A stretch of 64,000 nucleotides of DNA from Burkholderiales bacterium. GTDB taxonomy: Bacteria > Pseudomonadota > Gammaproteobacteria > Burkholderiales > Burkholderiaceae_C. The translations under genes were made by a program, and so were the position numbers. This document shows positions 48,245-56,873 of the stretch, in pieces. The stretch is taken from contig JACRAZ010000087.1 of assembly GCA_016213205.1 (NCBI GenBank), positions 1-64,000 of the forward strand, read 5' to 3'. The notes under the pieces were generated by a model. That model was not told the origin of the DNA, searched no databases, and saw only the letters and a program-made list of their open reading frames with translations. Numbering within the stretch: position 1 is the stretch's first letter; every line of letters starts with the position of its first letter.

Positions 48245-50143
48245 TCAGGACAGCTCGGGCAGCGTGGGGTCGATCACGCTGGTCTTGGCCCGGTCGGCCA
48301 GCACGGCCATGCCGTGTTCGTAGCCGCGCTGCACGATGCGGTCGAAGCGGTGCCACTGCAGCAGGCCCACGCGGTCCAGCGGCGGGTTGAAGTACAGGTC
48401 GGTCAGCGCGCGCGAGCGGCGGCTGCGCGAGATGCTGTAGAGCACCATCACCGTCATCAGGTAGGCCGGCAGCGAGGGCAGGCGGTAGCGGCGCTTGCGC
48501 AAGGGCCGCCACGTGTCGACGAACAACGCCCAGCCGGTGGGCACTTCATCGAGTTCCACCTTCAGTGGCTGGCGGAAATCGAGGTCGATGCCGATCACGG
48601 TGCCAATGCCGCGCTGGGCCCGCATCACATCCACCGGAAAGTTGTTGAAGCTGCCGCCGTCGCACAGCAGCTCGCCCTCGTGCAGCACCGGCGGCAGCGC
48701 GCCGGGAATCGAGGTGCTGGCCAGCAGCGCCTTGGTGAGCCGGCCGTGGCGCAGCACCTGTTCACGCGCATGGGTGTAGTTGGTGGTGACGCAGAAGCTG
48801 CTCTTCCACAGGTCTTCGACATCGGCGTCGAAGCCCATCAACTCGTGCACCGCGCTGGCCAGGATGCGGCGCAGCCGCTGGCCACGGAACAGCGACAGCC
48901 AGGGCATCGGGTTCCAGTCGCCCGTGGGGTTGGTGCCGAAGGCGCGGCGGGCGTTGGCCATCACCGCGTCCCAGGGTTGATCCGAGGCCACGTAGGTGGC
49001 CATCACCGCGCCGATGCTGGTGCCGCCCACGCAATCGATCGCGATGCCGTGTTCCTGCAACGCGCGCACGACGCCCAGGTGGGCCAGGCCACGCGCGCCA
49101 CCGCCGGCCAGCACCAGGCCGGTGGCGGTGCGGCTGAGCAGGCGCGCCAGGCGGGCCATGTCGCGTTCCAGCGCGGGCCGGATGTGCAGATGGTCGGCCA
49201 CCGGCCGGCGCTCCAGCCAGGCGCGGGTGTGGCGCGGCGCGGGCAGGTCGGCGGGGTGCAGCAGCACCAGGATCTCGGCCGCATCGGTGCTGGCCGAGCG
49301 GTGCAGCAGGCAGGCTTTCTCGATGGCGTGCAGCACCGGCGGCTCGCTGGCATCGGCCAGCAGCAGCAGTTCGTCCGCATCGCGGCAGCAGCGGGCCGTC
49401 CAGGCGCTGGGGCCGGCATCGGCCACCAGCAGCACGAACTCGCAGCGTGCCTCGATGCGGTCGAGGTACATCGCGATGCGGCGGTTGATGTCGGCCTGGG
49501 CCTGCGGGCCCAGCGTGGCTTCTGGCGAATCGAGCGCGGCTTCCACGCTGTGCGAATCGATGATCTCGACCCGGCCGATCAAGCCGAGCTGCTGCGCCAG
49601 CGCGGTGGCGAAGGCGGGCAGGTCGACGCCCGCGCTCACCGGCAGCAGGCCGACGGTGCTGGGCCGGGCATACAAGGTGCGCGCCGGCGGGGCCTTCAGG
49701 CGCCGGATGATCTGCCGCGTGAGCGCCACCGACATCGCGGCGTTGTTGCGCATCAGCCGGTCGAAGGCGGGCTTGGCCAGGCGCACCAGCACCGAATCGC
49801 GGATGGCCATCACGGTGGCCATGCGCGGCTCGTCGGTGTAGAGCGCAAGCTCGCCGACGATCTGGCCGCGCGTGATCTCGCCCACCAGGCGCTGGGTGTC
49901 CACGCCGCGCAGCGCGTCGGCCTCGTCCTGCACGTACACGCGCAGCCGGCCGCTGACCAGCAGGTACATCGCATCGCCGGCCTCGCCCTGGCGCATCAGC
50001 GTCTGGCCGCCGGTGATCTCCACCCATTCCAGGTGCTGCCACAGCAGCATCAAGGTGGCGTCGTCCACGTCGCCGAAGCAGTCCTGCAGCAGCCGGTACA
50101 GCAGTTCGTCGTGGTAGGGCTGGCGCTGCGCGGTGGCGTCCAT
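48245..50143 (-). CDS. Patatin-like phospholipase with cyclic-nucleotide-binding domain
   Basis: A 632-residue protein of the NTE/PNPLA family. Residues about 15-130 are a cyclic-nucleotide-binding fold (ITGGQTLMRQGEAGDAMYLLVSGRLRVYV, GELALYTDEPR). The C-terminal half is a patatin lipase with oxyanion GGGARGLAHLGV, the nucleophile loop GGTSIGAV and the Asp of CDGGSFNNFP. A middle segment links them. No signal peptide is seen, and C-terminal hydrophobic segments may associate with membranes. It is convergent with the NosX-type gene across a GC-rich 48-base spacer. Confidence 0.92.
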   Translation of the reverse strand: MDATAQRQPYHDELLYRLLQDCFGDVDDATLMLLWQHLEWVEITGGQTLMRQGEAGDAMYLLVSGRLRVYVQDEADALRGVDTQRLVGEITRGQIVGELALYTDEPRMATVMAIRDSVLVRLAKPAFDRLMRNNAAMSVALTRQIIRRLKAPPARTLYARPSTVGLLPVSAGVDLPAFATALAQQLGLIGRVEIIDSHSVEAALDSPEATLGPQAQADINRRIAMYLDRIEARCEFVLLVADAGPSAWTARCCRDADELLLLADASEPPVLHAIEKACLLHRSASTDAAEILVLLHPADLPAPRHTRAWLERRPVADHLHIRPALERDMARLARLLSRTATGLVLAGGGARGLAHLGVVRALQEHGIAIDCVGGTSIGAVMATYVASDQPWDAVMANARRAFGTNPTGDWNPMPWLSLFRGQRLRRILASAVHELMGFDADVEDLWKSSFCVTTNYTHAREQVLRHGRLTKALLASTSIPGALPPVLHEGELLCDGGSFNNFPVDVMRAQRGIGTVIGIDLDFRQPLKVELDEVPTGWALFVDTWRPLRKRRYRLPSLPAYLMTVMVLYSISRSRRSRALTDLYFNPPLDRVGLLQWHRFDRIVQRGYEHGMAVLADRAKTSVIDPTLPELS

Positions 50144-50238
50144 GGGGGGGCGGGGCGGCCCGCCGCTCCGTGCGGCGGGGCTGCGGTGCACTGTACCGCG
50201 AGGGCTTGCTCAGGTCGGACCGGGCCGCAGCGGCTCAC

Positions 50239-51882
50239 TCACCCCGGCACCGACAGCCGCTTCACCGCCGTCACGAACCTCGCCAGCGTGGGCGACAGCG
50301 CATCGGCCGCGAGGCGGATGTCCAGTAGCTGGAAGCTGCCTCGCGTGGCGAAGGCCCGCTCCAGGGCCGCGTGCAGCTCGGCGCGCGTATGCACCACGCA
50401 GCCGTCGCCGCCCATGCCGGCGGCCATCGAGGCGAAATCCCAGGTGCCCAGGTCGTTGTAGCCGCCTTCGGGCTCGAAGGCGCGCAGCATCTGCCAGCTG
50501 GCGTTGTTGAGGATCAGCACGATCGGGTCCCAGCCGTGGCGGCGCGCGTTGCCCAGCTCCCAGCCCGTCATCTGGAACGCGCCGTCGCCCACCAGCACGA
50601 TGGGGCGCTGGCCGCTGCAGGCCTGCAGGCCCAGCGCGGCGGGCACGGCGTAGCCCATGCCGGCGTAGTAGCCCGGGGCGATCAGCGGTGCGGGGTGGAT
50701 GTCCATCGCGGTGAACAGGCAGTCGCCCACGTCGCAGGCCAGCGGCAGGGGGCCGTGGCGCTGCATCAGCGCGTTGATGGCGGCGGCGATGTCGGTGGGC
50801 GCCACCGGGCTGTCGTCCACCGGCAGGGCTGCCGCCTGCGGCGCGGCAAGGGCCGGCGCGGCGGCTGCCGCCCCAGCCTCACGCGCCGGCACGCGGTCGA
50901 GCAGTGCGTCGATCAGCGCGTCAATCGGCACCGCGGGGTACACGTGGTAGCCCATCACCACGCGGCCTTCGAGCGCCTGGATCGCCTGCCGCAGGTCGAT
51001 GCGCTTGGCCGAGACGGCGAAGTTGGTGTCGGAGACGATCACGCCCAGCAGCAGCAGGGCGTCCGAGCCTTCGACCTGCGCGCTGATCGCCGGGTCGCCG
51101 GCCAGGCCGAGGTAGGTGCCCAGCGGCGGCGTGGCGGCGTCGGACAGCAGGCCCCGCCCCATGAAGCTGGTGACCACCGGCAGCGCCAGCCGGCGCGCGA
51201 GTTCGGCCACCTTGGCCTCCAGGCCGTAGCGGCGCACTTCCACGCCCACCATCAGCAGCGGGCGGGTGGCCTTGCGCAGGCGCTGCAGCAACTCGTCCGC
51301 GCAGGCGGCCAGGGCCTGGGCGTCGATGGGCTCGGGCGGCGTGACGGGCACTTCGTCGCAGGGGCGGCCGGGCATGTCGCGCGGGATCTCGATATACACC
51401 GGGCGCGCGGCGCGCAGCGCGGCGTCCAGCACGCGGGCGATGTCCTGCGGCGCGCGGCGCGGGTCGTCCAGCCGCGCTGCATCCACCGTGACTTCGCGGA
51501 ACACGCGCCATTGCGAATCGAGTGTCTTCACCTGGTGGTGCAGCAGGTAGCCGCTGGCCGCCTCGTGCGCGGCCGGTGCGCCCGAGAGCACCACCATCGG
51601 CACCCGCTCGGCATAGGCGCCGGCCACGGTGTTCAGCAGGTTGAAGGCGCCGGCGCCGTAGGTGACCGCGGCCACGCCCAGGCCGCCGCGAAAGCGCGCG
51701 CAGGCATCGGCCGCGAAGCCCACCCCGGGCTCGTGCGACAGCGTGTACAGCGGCAGCAGCGCCGAGCGTTCGATCTCGCGGAACAGCGGCAGCGCAAAGT
51801 CGCCGGGGATGCCGAAGATCTCGGTGGCGCCGCGTGCCTTCAGCGCCTGCAGCAGGCGCTCGGCCAGGGTGGGGGAGCTCAT
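50239..51882 (-). CDS. Thiamine-diphosphate-dependent 2-oxo acid decarboxylase (indole/phenylpyruvate type)
   Basis: A 547-residue TPP enzyme. The N-terminal PYR domain has the catalytic Glu in SHEPGVGFAADACAR, and the C-terminal PP domain has the cofactor motif GDGAFQMTGWELGN ending at LNNASW. The order (PYR, central, PP) and the N-terminus GIPGDFALPLF match indolepyruvate/phenylpyruvate decarboxylases. Other related activities cannot be excluded. It stands alone on the minus strand; the 185 bases to the next gene hold nothing recognised. Confidence 0.88.
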   Translation of the reverse strand: MSSPTLAERLLQALKARGATEIFGIPGDFALPLFREIERSALLPLYTLSHEPGVGFAADACARFRGGLGVAAVTYGAGAFNLLNTVAGAYAERVPMVVLSGAPAAHEAASGYLLHHQVKTLDSQWRVFREVTVDAARLDDPRRAPQDIARVLDAALRAARPVYIEIPRDMPGRPCDEVPVTPPEPIDAQALAACADELLQRLRKATRPLLMVGVEVRRYGLEAKVAELARRLALPVVTSFMGRGLLSDAATPPLGTYLGLAGDPAISAQVEGSDALLLLGVIVSDTNFAVSAKRIDLRQAIQALEGRVVMGYHVYPAVPIDALIDALLDRVPAREAGAAAAAPALAAPQAAALPVDDSPVAPTDIAAAINALMQRHGPLPLACDVGDCLFTAMDIHPAPLIAPGYYAGMGYAVPAALGLQACSGQRPIVLVGDGAFQMTGWELGNARRHGWDPIVLILNNASWQMLRAFEPEGGYNDLGTWDFASMAAGMGGDGCVVHTRAELHAALERAFATRGSFQLLDIRLAADALSPTLARFVTAVKRLSVPG

Positions 51883-52067
51883 GGTGTGAGGGTGCCGGCA
51901 GCCCCGCGCCGGCAGCCGCGGTGGCGGCACCCTGGCGCGGCCCGCCGGCCGGCGGGTTGGGGTGCCGCGCACTCTAGGGGCGTGTTGTGGGTGGGGTCTT
52001 GCGCGGGGTCAAGCGGCGCCGGCAGGCCCGTGGGGGCGGGCTGGGCGCAGCCCGGCCCTGGGGGTGC

Positions 52068-52706
52068 TCAGTACAGCGTGGCGGCCTGCCGCTCGGGCAG
52101 GCCCTGGTCGTAGGCGGCGCCGTCGATCGGCGGTTCGGCCTGGCCTTGCGTCAGCCCCTGCAGCAGCGCGCCGGTGCTGGGCAGCGAAGCGCGCTCGGGC
52201 CAGGTCTCGGGCCGCCAGAGCTTGGAGCGCAGCAGCGCGCGGGCACACTGGAAATACACCGTCTCGACGCGGATCACCAGTACGCTGCGCGCGGGCTTGC
52301 CGTCCATCGCGAAGCGCTGGCACAGCGCAGGCTCGATGCTGATCTCGGCGCGGCCGTTCACGCGCAAGGTTTCGTTGGTGCCGGGCACCAGGAACAGCAG
52401 CGCCACGCGCGGATCGGCGAGCACGTTGCGCAGGCTGTCGATGCGGTTGTTGCCGCGCCGGTCGGGCAGCAGCAGCGTGTGCGGGTTCTCGATGGTGATG
52501 AAACCGGCCGGGTCGCCGCGCGGCGACACGTCCAGCCCCTCGGGGCCCACGGTGGCCAGCGCCGCGAACGGCGAGGCCTGGATCAGCGGGTGGTAGGCCG
52601 GGTGCAGAAAGGGCACTTCCTTGCGGCGCGAGGCCGTGCCCGGCTCGCCATACAGCGCGGCCAGTGCGGCCGCATCGGTGACGCGGTGTTCGGGGGCGAT
52701 GTCCAT
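52068..52706 (-). CDS. Pyridoxamine 5'-phosphate oxidase-family flavoprotein
   Basis: A 212-residue split-barrel FMN protein. The core is FAALATVGPEGLDVSPRGDPAGFITI, then LLLPDRRGNNRIDSLRNVL and the beta hairpin VALLFLVPGTNETLRVNGRAEI. The general-stress/MSMEG_1061-type branch fits its length. ATG 52706 is chosen; a GTG four codons upstream is also in frame. It lies 100 bases after the AraC gene on the same strand. The substrate is unknown. Confidence 0.85.
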   Translation of the reverse strand: MDIAPEHRVTDAAALAALYGEPGTASRRKEVPFLHPAYHPLIQASPFAALATVGPEGLDVSPRGDPAGFITIENPHTLLLPDRRGNNRIDSLRNVLADPRVALLFLVPGTNETLRVNGRAEISIEPALCQRFAMDGKPARSVLVIRVETVYFQCARALLRSKLWRPETWPERASLPSTGALLQGLTQGQAEPPIDGAAYDQGLPERQAATLY

Positions 52707-52806
52707 GGGGACGCTCACTTTCTCAGTTAGTCTGGTGGCAATCGAAGAGGGCGATCCGGCAGCCAACCGAGGCCGCGATGGTGAGCGCGCACGGCACAGC
52801 GAACAT

Positions 52807-53739
52807 TCACAGCGGCCGCAGCGGCACGCAGATGTCGCAGGTGAAGGGCAGGCCGGGGCCGCCGCCCTCGTCGCCGGGGCCCTGGCGCTCGAAGCAGGGC
52901 CGGTCGTCGGCCTGGTAGCCGCTGGCCGGCAGCCACTGGCCCAGCAGCCAGGGCCAGGCGCGCTCGATCTCGCTGCTGGTGCCGCGAAAACGCGCCACCG
53001 CGTAGCGGCCGCCGGGCAGTTGCTGCACGGTGGCGTCGCCGCTGGGAACGAAGCGCTCGGGCACCTCCACCCCGGCGTCGTAGCGGCACTGGCTGGGTGG
53101 GGTGATGGAGGGGTCGTCGTGCGAGATGCCGTAGCGCGGCGCGGGTGCCAGCTGCTGCGCCCGGGCCCAGGGCACGAAGCGGTGGGCCCAGAACTCGCCC
53201 ACCGGTGCGCCATAGGGCCCGGTGTAGCGCAGGCAGGCAATGCGCACCGCGGACAGGTCCATCACTTGAACGTTCAGCATCATCGTCGGCTCCTGGGGGA
53301 ACGGGGTGGGGAAGGTGCCACCATCTTCCCGGGCCGGCGCCTGGCCGTCCTGATCCAGGTTGCGGCAGGCCTGATCCGGATTGCGAAGCCGCCGCCACGC
53401 ATTGGGCGCGTGGCCATAGTGCGCCTTGAAGGCGCGCGCAAAGGCCTCGCCGGAGCCGAAGCCCACTTCCAGCGCAATGCTGAGCACGGCGGTCTGCGGC
53501 CGCTGGCGCAGCAGCGCGGCCGCCTGTTCGAGCCGGCGCCGGCGCAGGTAGTCGCCCAGCGTCTCGCCCATCCAGCCGGCGAACACGCGGTGGAAGTGGT
53601 AGGGCGAGAAATGCGCCACTGCGGCCAGCGCCTTCAGATCCAGCGGCGCGGCGAGGTGGGCGTCGATGTGGGCCAGCACGCGTTGCATGCGGCGGGCGTA
53701 TTCGGCGCGTGGCGCGCCGTCGGCCCCGATGGGGTGCAT
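52807..53739 (-). CDS. AraC-family regulator with GyrI-like domain
   Basis: A 310-residue regulator. The N-terminal AraC DNA-binding domain has two helix-turn-helix units (DLKALAAVAHFSPYHFHRVFAG, and IALEVGFGSGEAFARAFKAHYG). A linker of about 40 residues follows. The C-terminal GyrI/Rob-like effector-binding domain starts VMDLSAVRIACLRYTGPYG near residue 158. This Rob-like layout is common among drug-responsive regulators. It follows a cysteine hydrolase gene by 15 bases. Confidence 0.92.
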   Translation of the reverse strand: MHPIGADGAPRAEYARRMQRVLAHIDAHLAAPLDLKALAAVAHFSPYHFHRVFAGWMGETLGDYLRRRRLEQAAALLRQRPQTAVLSIALEVGFGSGEAFARAFKAHYGHAPNAWRRLRNPDQACRNLDQDGQAPAREDGGTFPTPFPQEPTMMLNVQVMDLSAVRIACLRYTGPYGAPVGEFWAHRFVPWARAQQLAPAPRYGISHDDPSITPPSQCRYDAGVEVPERFVPSGDATVQQLPGGRYAVARFRGTSSEIERAWPWLLGQWLPASGYQADDRPCFERQGPGDEGGGPGLPFTCDICVPLRPL

Positions 53740-53754
53740 CGGCAGGTGGTGTTC

Positions 53755-54288
53755 CTAGAACGTGACCTGCTCTGCCGGCAGGGCCTGCAGCCGCTTGCCG
53801 AAGCTGCCGAGGTTGGGCAGCGTGGCGTTCTCGTGCGCGCGGATCAGCGCGGCGCTGGCATGCGGTTTGTCGTGCGTGGTGTGGGCGTCGGCGACGAGCG
53901 TGACGTCGTAGCCCAGTGCGGCGGCGCGGCGCACGGTGGTGTCCACGCAGTATTCGCTGGCATAGCCGCACACCACCAGGTGCGAGATGTCCTGCTCCTG
54001 CAGCAGCGGTTCGAGCCGCGTGTGCAGGAAGGAATCGGGCGTGGTCTTGCGCAGGCGGGCATCGCCTTCGCGCGGCTGCAGGCCGGGGGCCAGCGCCCAG
54101 CCGGGGCTGCCATGGGCGAGCAGGCTGCCCTCGCGCTCGTGCTGCACGTACACCACCGGCACATGGGCGGCGCGGGCGCGCTCGGCCAGTGCGTTGATGC
54201 GTTCGATCACCGCCGCCGCGTCGCCCGGCCGGGGCTCGGGCTCGAACAGCGCGGTCTGGACATCGACAACCAGCAGGACAGTTCTCAT
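53755..54288 (-). CDS. Isochorismatase-family cysteine hydrolase
   Basis: A 177-residue hydrolase. Catalytic residues are the Asp in LLVVDVQTAL, the Lys in RLRKTTPDSF and the Cys in YASEYCVDTTVRRAA. The substrate may be an amide or N-carbamoyl compound. The ATG 54288 fits the family N-terminus (MRTVLLVVDVQ). It is probably cotranscribed with the AraC gene downstream. Confidence 0.88.
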   Translation of the reverse strand: MRTVLLVVDVQTALFEPEPRPGDAAAVIERINALAERARAAHVPVVYVQHEREGSLLAHGSPGWALAPGLQPREGDARLRKTTPDSFLHTRLEPLLQEQDISHLVVCGYASEYCVDTTVRRAAALGYDVTLVADAHTTHDKPHASAALIRAHENATLPNLGSFGKRLQALPAEQVTF

Positions 54289-54347
54289 CGGACGCACCAG
54301 CAATGGCCTAGGAGCCCCCGATTCTGCGGCATCGGCGTGACGCTTGT

Positions 54348-54995
54348 TCAGCGCACGCGGCGGCGCGAGGCGGCGCCCATCAGGCCCAGGGCGCCCAGCG
54401 TCAGCGCCAGGCTCACCGGCTCGGGCACGTTGAGCGCGATGTTGTCGAGCGAGCCGCCGTAACCGTCGGAGGTGCCGGTGGCCGCGAAGCGCAGCATGTC
54501 CAGGCCACCGGTGCCGACCACGTCGACGCTGTAGTAGTGCCAGTCGTGGTTGGACAGGCCGTCGCCGCTGCCGTTGTTCAGGAACACCTGCACGCCGTTC
54601 CACAGCACCTGAATCTGGTTGCTGGTGGTGCCGAAGTTGTGGTTGGGGTTGTTGGGGCCCACGCCGGCGCGCGGCGAGTAGTACCAGCTCAGCGTGTAGT
54701 GGGTGCCGGCGGTGGTGGCCACCGACTGCTCCATCCAGCTGTTGCGGTAGGTGTCGAGCTCGACGAAGTAGGTGCCGTCCTGTGCGGTGCCGGCGTTCTG
54801 GCGGCGCAGCTCGATGCCGCCGCCGCTGGTGGGGTCGCCCTGCCAGCCGGGCAGGGTGGTGTAGACGTTCCAGCTGCCCAGCGGCAGCGCCGGGCCGTCT
54901 TCGAAGCTGCCGTTGGTCAGCAGCGAGGGGCCGGCGGTGGCCGCCAGCGGGGTGGCGAGGGCGGCGGCCAGCAGAAGCGAGGAGAGCGTGCGCAT
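54348..54995 (-). CDS. PEP-CTERM sorting domain protein
   Basis: A 215-residue exported protein with signal peptide SLLLAAALATPLAATAGP. The beta-sandwich body begins LLTNGSFEDGPALPLGSWNVY, typical of carbohydrate-binding-like extracellular proteins. The C-terminal anchor is VPEPVSLALTLGALGLMGAASRRRVR-like: VPEP, helix, Arg tail. It is the second PEP-CTERM protein in the window, unrelated to the first in its body. The 240 bases upstream to the next gene hold no supported gene. Confidence 0.87.
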   Translation of the reverse strand: MRTLSSLLLAAALATPLAATAGPSLLTNGSFEDGPALPLGSWNVYTTLPGWQGDPTSGGGIELRRQNAGTAQDGTYFVELDTYRNSWMEQSVATTAGTHYTLSWYYSPRAGVGPNNPNHNFGTTSNQIQVLWNGVQVFLNNGSGDGLSNHDWHYYSVDVVGTGGLDMLRFAATGTSDGYGGSLDNIALNVPEPVSLALTLGALGLMGAASRRRVR

Positions 54996-55235
54996 GGGGA
55001 GACCTTTCGATGCGGAGGGGGTGGCACCGTGCGCCCATCGCGCGGTTTGTCCCGTTGCAGCCGATTGTCGAAAGCATCGGCCCGGGCGTGTTCCCTCGAT
55101 TGCGGGGGATGCGTCCGCCGTGGGGCTGATCGTTCGTGACGGGGTTGGCATCTGGTGGCCAGGTGGCGACCAAAGTCATGCCAGCCGCGCGGTGCCGGGC
55201 GGGTGCGGGCCTGCGCCTGGCGCGGTGCCGGCGGC

Positions 55236-56765
55236 TCAGCGGCGGGTGCGGCGGGCCGGCTTCTTGGCCTTGCCGGAGGCCTTGGCCGCGGGCCGGGGCT
55301 TGGCCGCGGCCTTGCCGCCGGCCTTTGGCGCGGCACGGGCCGTGGCGCCCAGGCCGGCCGTGCTGCCCTGCTGCCAGCCCTGGCAGGCCGGCGAGGCCTC
55401 GGCCTCGGCCGCCAGCACCTGCTGCGCCGCGGCATCGAAGCGGAAGCAGGGCCCCAGGGTCTGTGCCGTCAGCCAGGTGGCGGCCAGGGCGGCACCGGGC
55501 GGGCGTTCGGCCAGTTGCTGCAGGTCGCGCCGCGGGGCGTCGGCCAGCAGCGGGCGCAGCGCGGCCTGCAGCCGGTGCGTGGCCAGCGGGCTGCTCAGCG
55601 GCCCGGTCACCCGGGCCTGCGCGGCCGGCAGCAGCAGGCGCTTGAGCACTGCATCCAGCCCCAGGTGGCCCTGCGCCCGCAGCGCGCCGTGCCAGCGCAT
55701 CGGCAGCCACGGGGCATCGGCCGGGTTGCCCGGGCCGGGCTGCAGCAGCGCGCTCAATGCGCTGGCCTGTTCACCCAGCGGCTGGCCGGCCGCGCTACGC
55801 AGGCGTTGGGCGTAGAAGCGCGCGAAGCCGTTGACGAACCATGCGTTCAGAGCCTCGTCCGGCCGCTGCTCGTAGGCCACCGGGCCGAAGCGCTCGCGGA
55901 ACCAGGCCTGCAGCGCGGTGTAGAGCAGGGTGTCGTCGAACTGCGGGCCAGGCAACGGCGCGGCGGCGGGCCACTGCAGCACCAGTGCACCGGGCAGCGC
56001 CAGGCCGCGGGGCGGGCTGTCGGCGGCCGCGGGCAGCAGCATCAGCCAGCGGTCCGGTGCCGGGCCATCGGCCCAGAAGCGGCGCACGGCGCCCAGCGGT
56101 ACGGCGCTGGCGTCGGCCACGGCCGGCGCCTCCGGCCCTGGCGCGGTGCCGGCGGCCAGCACCACCTGCCAGCGCTGGCCATCAACGCTGCGCTCGGCCT
56201 GCTGCAGCGCGCCGGCGGCGACGATCCAGTCGCGCGCCAGCGCCGCGCTGCCTTGCAGCCGCAGCAGGCGCTCGGTGGTGTCGAGCTGGCCAGGGCCGGC
56301 GACCAGGGTGTCGTCGGCGCCAAGGCCGCTGAGGCTGAGGCACATCTGCCAATGGCCACCACCGGCGGGCACCGGCAGCAGTGCGCGGCCCGCGAACAGC
56401 AGGCTCCGCGGCAGCAGGCGGGCCCAGGCCGCCTCACCCGGCACGATGGCAAAGCTGAGGTTCACGCGCTCGCCCGGGCGGTGCACCACGCTGCGCGCCA
56501 AGGGGCGTCCGGCCACCGGCTCCAGCGTGGGGTCGCCCTCGGCAACACGCTGCGCCACCTCGCTGCCTTCGGGCAGCAGCAGCTCGGTGCGGCCGTGCGG
56601 GCCGGCATCGAAGCTCAGGTCCACCTGCACCCGCGGCGGCGTGGCCTCGCGCTGCGGGGTGAGCCGCCAATGCAGCGCGCAGCCGGGCGGCGGGGCGGGC
56701 TGGGCCAGTGCCGCACCGCTGGCGGCGCAGCCCAGCCAGATCAGGAACCGCAGGGCACGGTGCAT
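55236..56765 (-). CDS. Unrecognised exported protein with basic Lys/Ala-rich tail
   Basis: A 509-residue protein with signal peptide FLIWLGCAASGAALAQP. I do not assign a family. The middle has WFRERFGPVAYEQRPDEALNAWFVNGFARFYAQRL, which recalls the NEAxxxWxxEGxxxYY helix region of M61/M1-like peptidases. No HExxH zinc motif is present, so any such relation would be to an inactive member. The last 40 residues are a Lys/Ala/Pro/Arg-rich tail. It is 108 bases from hutF and may be independent of the hut genes. Confidence 0.6.
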   Translation of the reverse strand: MHRALRFLIWLGCAASGAALAQPAPPPGCALHWRLTPQREATPPRVQVDLSFDAGPHGRTELLLPEGSEVAQRVAEGDPTLEPVAGRPLARSVVHRPGERVNLSFAIVPGEAAWARLLPRSLLFAGRALLPVPAGGGHWQMCLSLSGLGADDTLVAGPGQLDTTERLLRLQGSAALARDWIVAAGALQQAERSVDGQRWQVVLAAGTAPGPEAPAVADASAVPLGAVRRFWADGPAPDRWLMLLPAAADSPPRGLALPGALVLQWPAAAPLPGPQFDDTLLYTALQAWFRERFGPVAYEQRPDEALNAWFVNGFARFYAQRLRSAAGQPLGEQASALSALLQPGPGNPADAPWLPMRWHGALRAQGHLGLDAVLKRLLLPAAQARVTGPLSSPLATHRLQAALRPLLADAPRRDLQQLAERPPGAALAATWLTAQTLGPCFRFDAAAQQVLAAEAEASPACQGWQQGSTAGLGATARAAPKAGGKAAAKPRPAAKASGKAKKPARRTRR

Positions 56766-56873
56766 GCGTCGACGGGGGGGCAGGAAGGACGAGCCGGCGA
56801 GCTTAGCGCAGGGGTGGGCCGGGCCTGGCCACCGCTGGTAAGCGTTGCGCACGGGGGTGACACGGCACCGGCA

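Noticed and set aside
51883-52067. Intergenic DNA before the TPP enzyme gene
   Set aside because: Checked for promoter and small genes; only GC-rich sequence without clear signals was seen.
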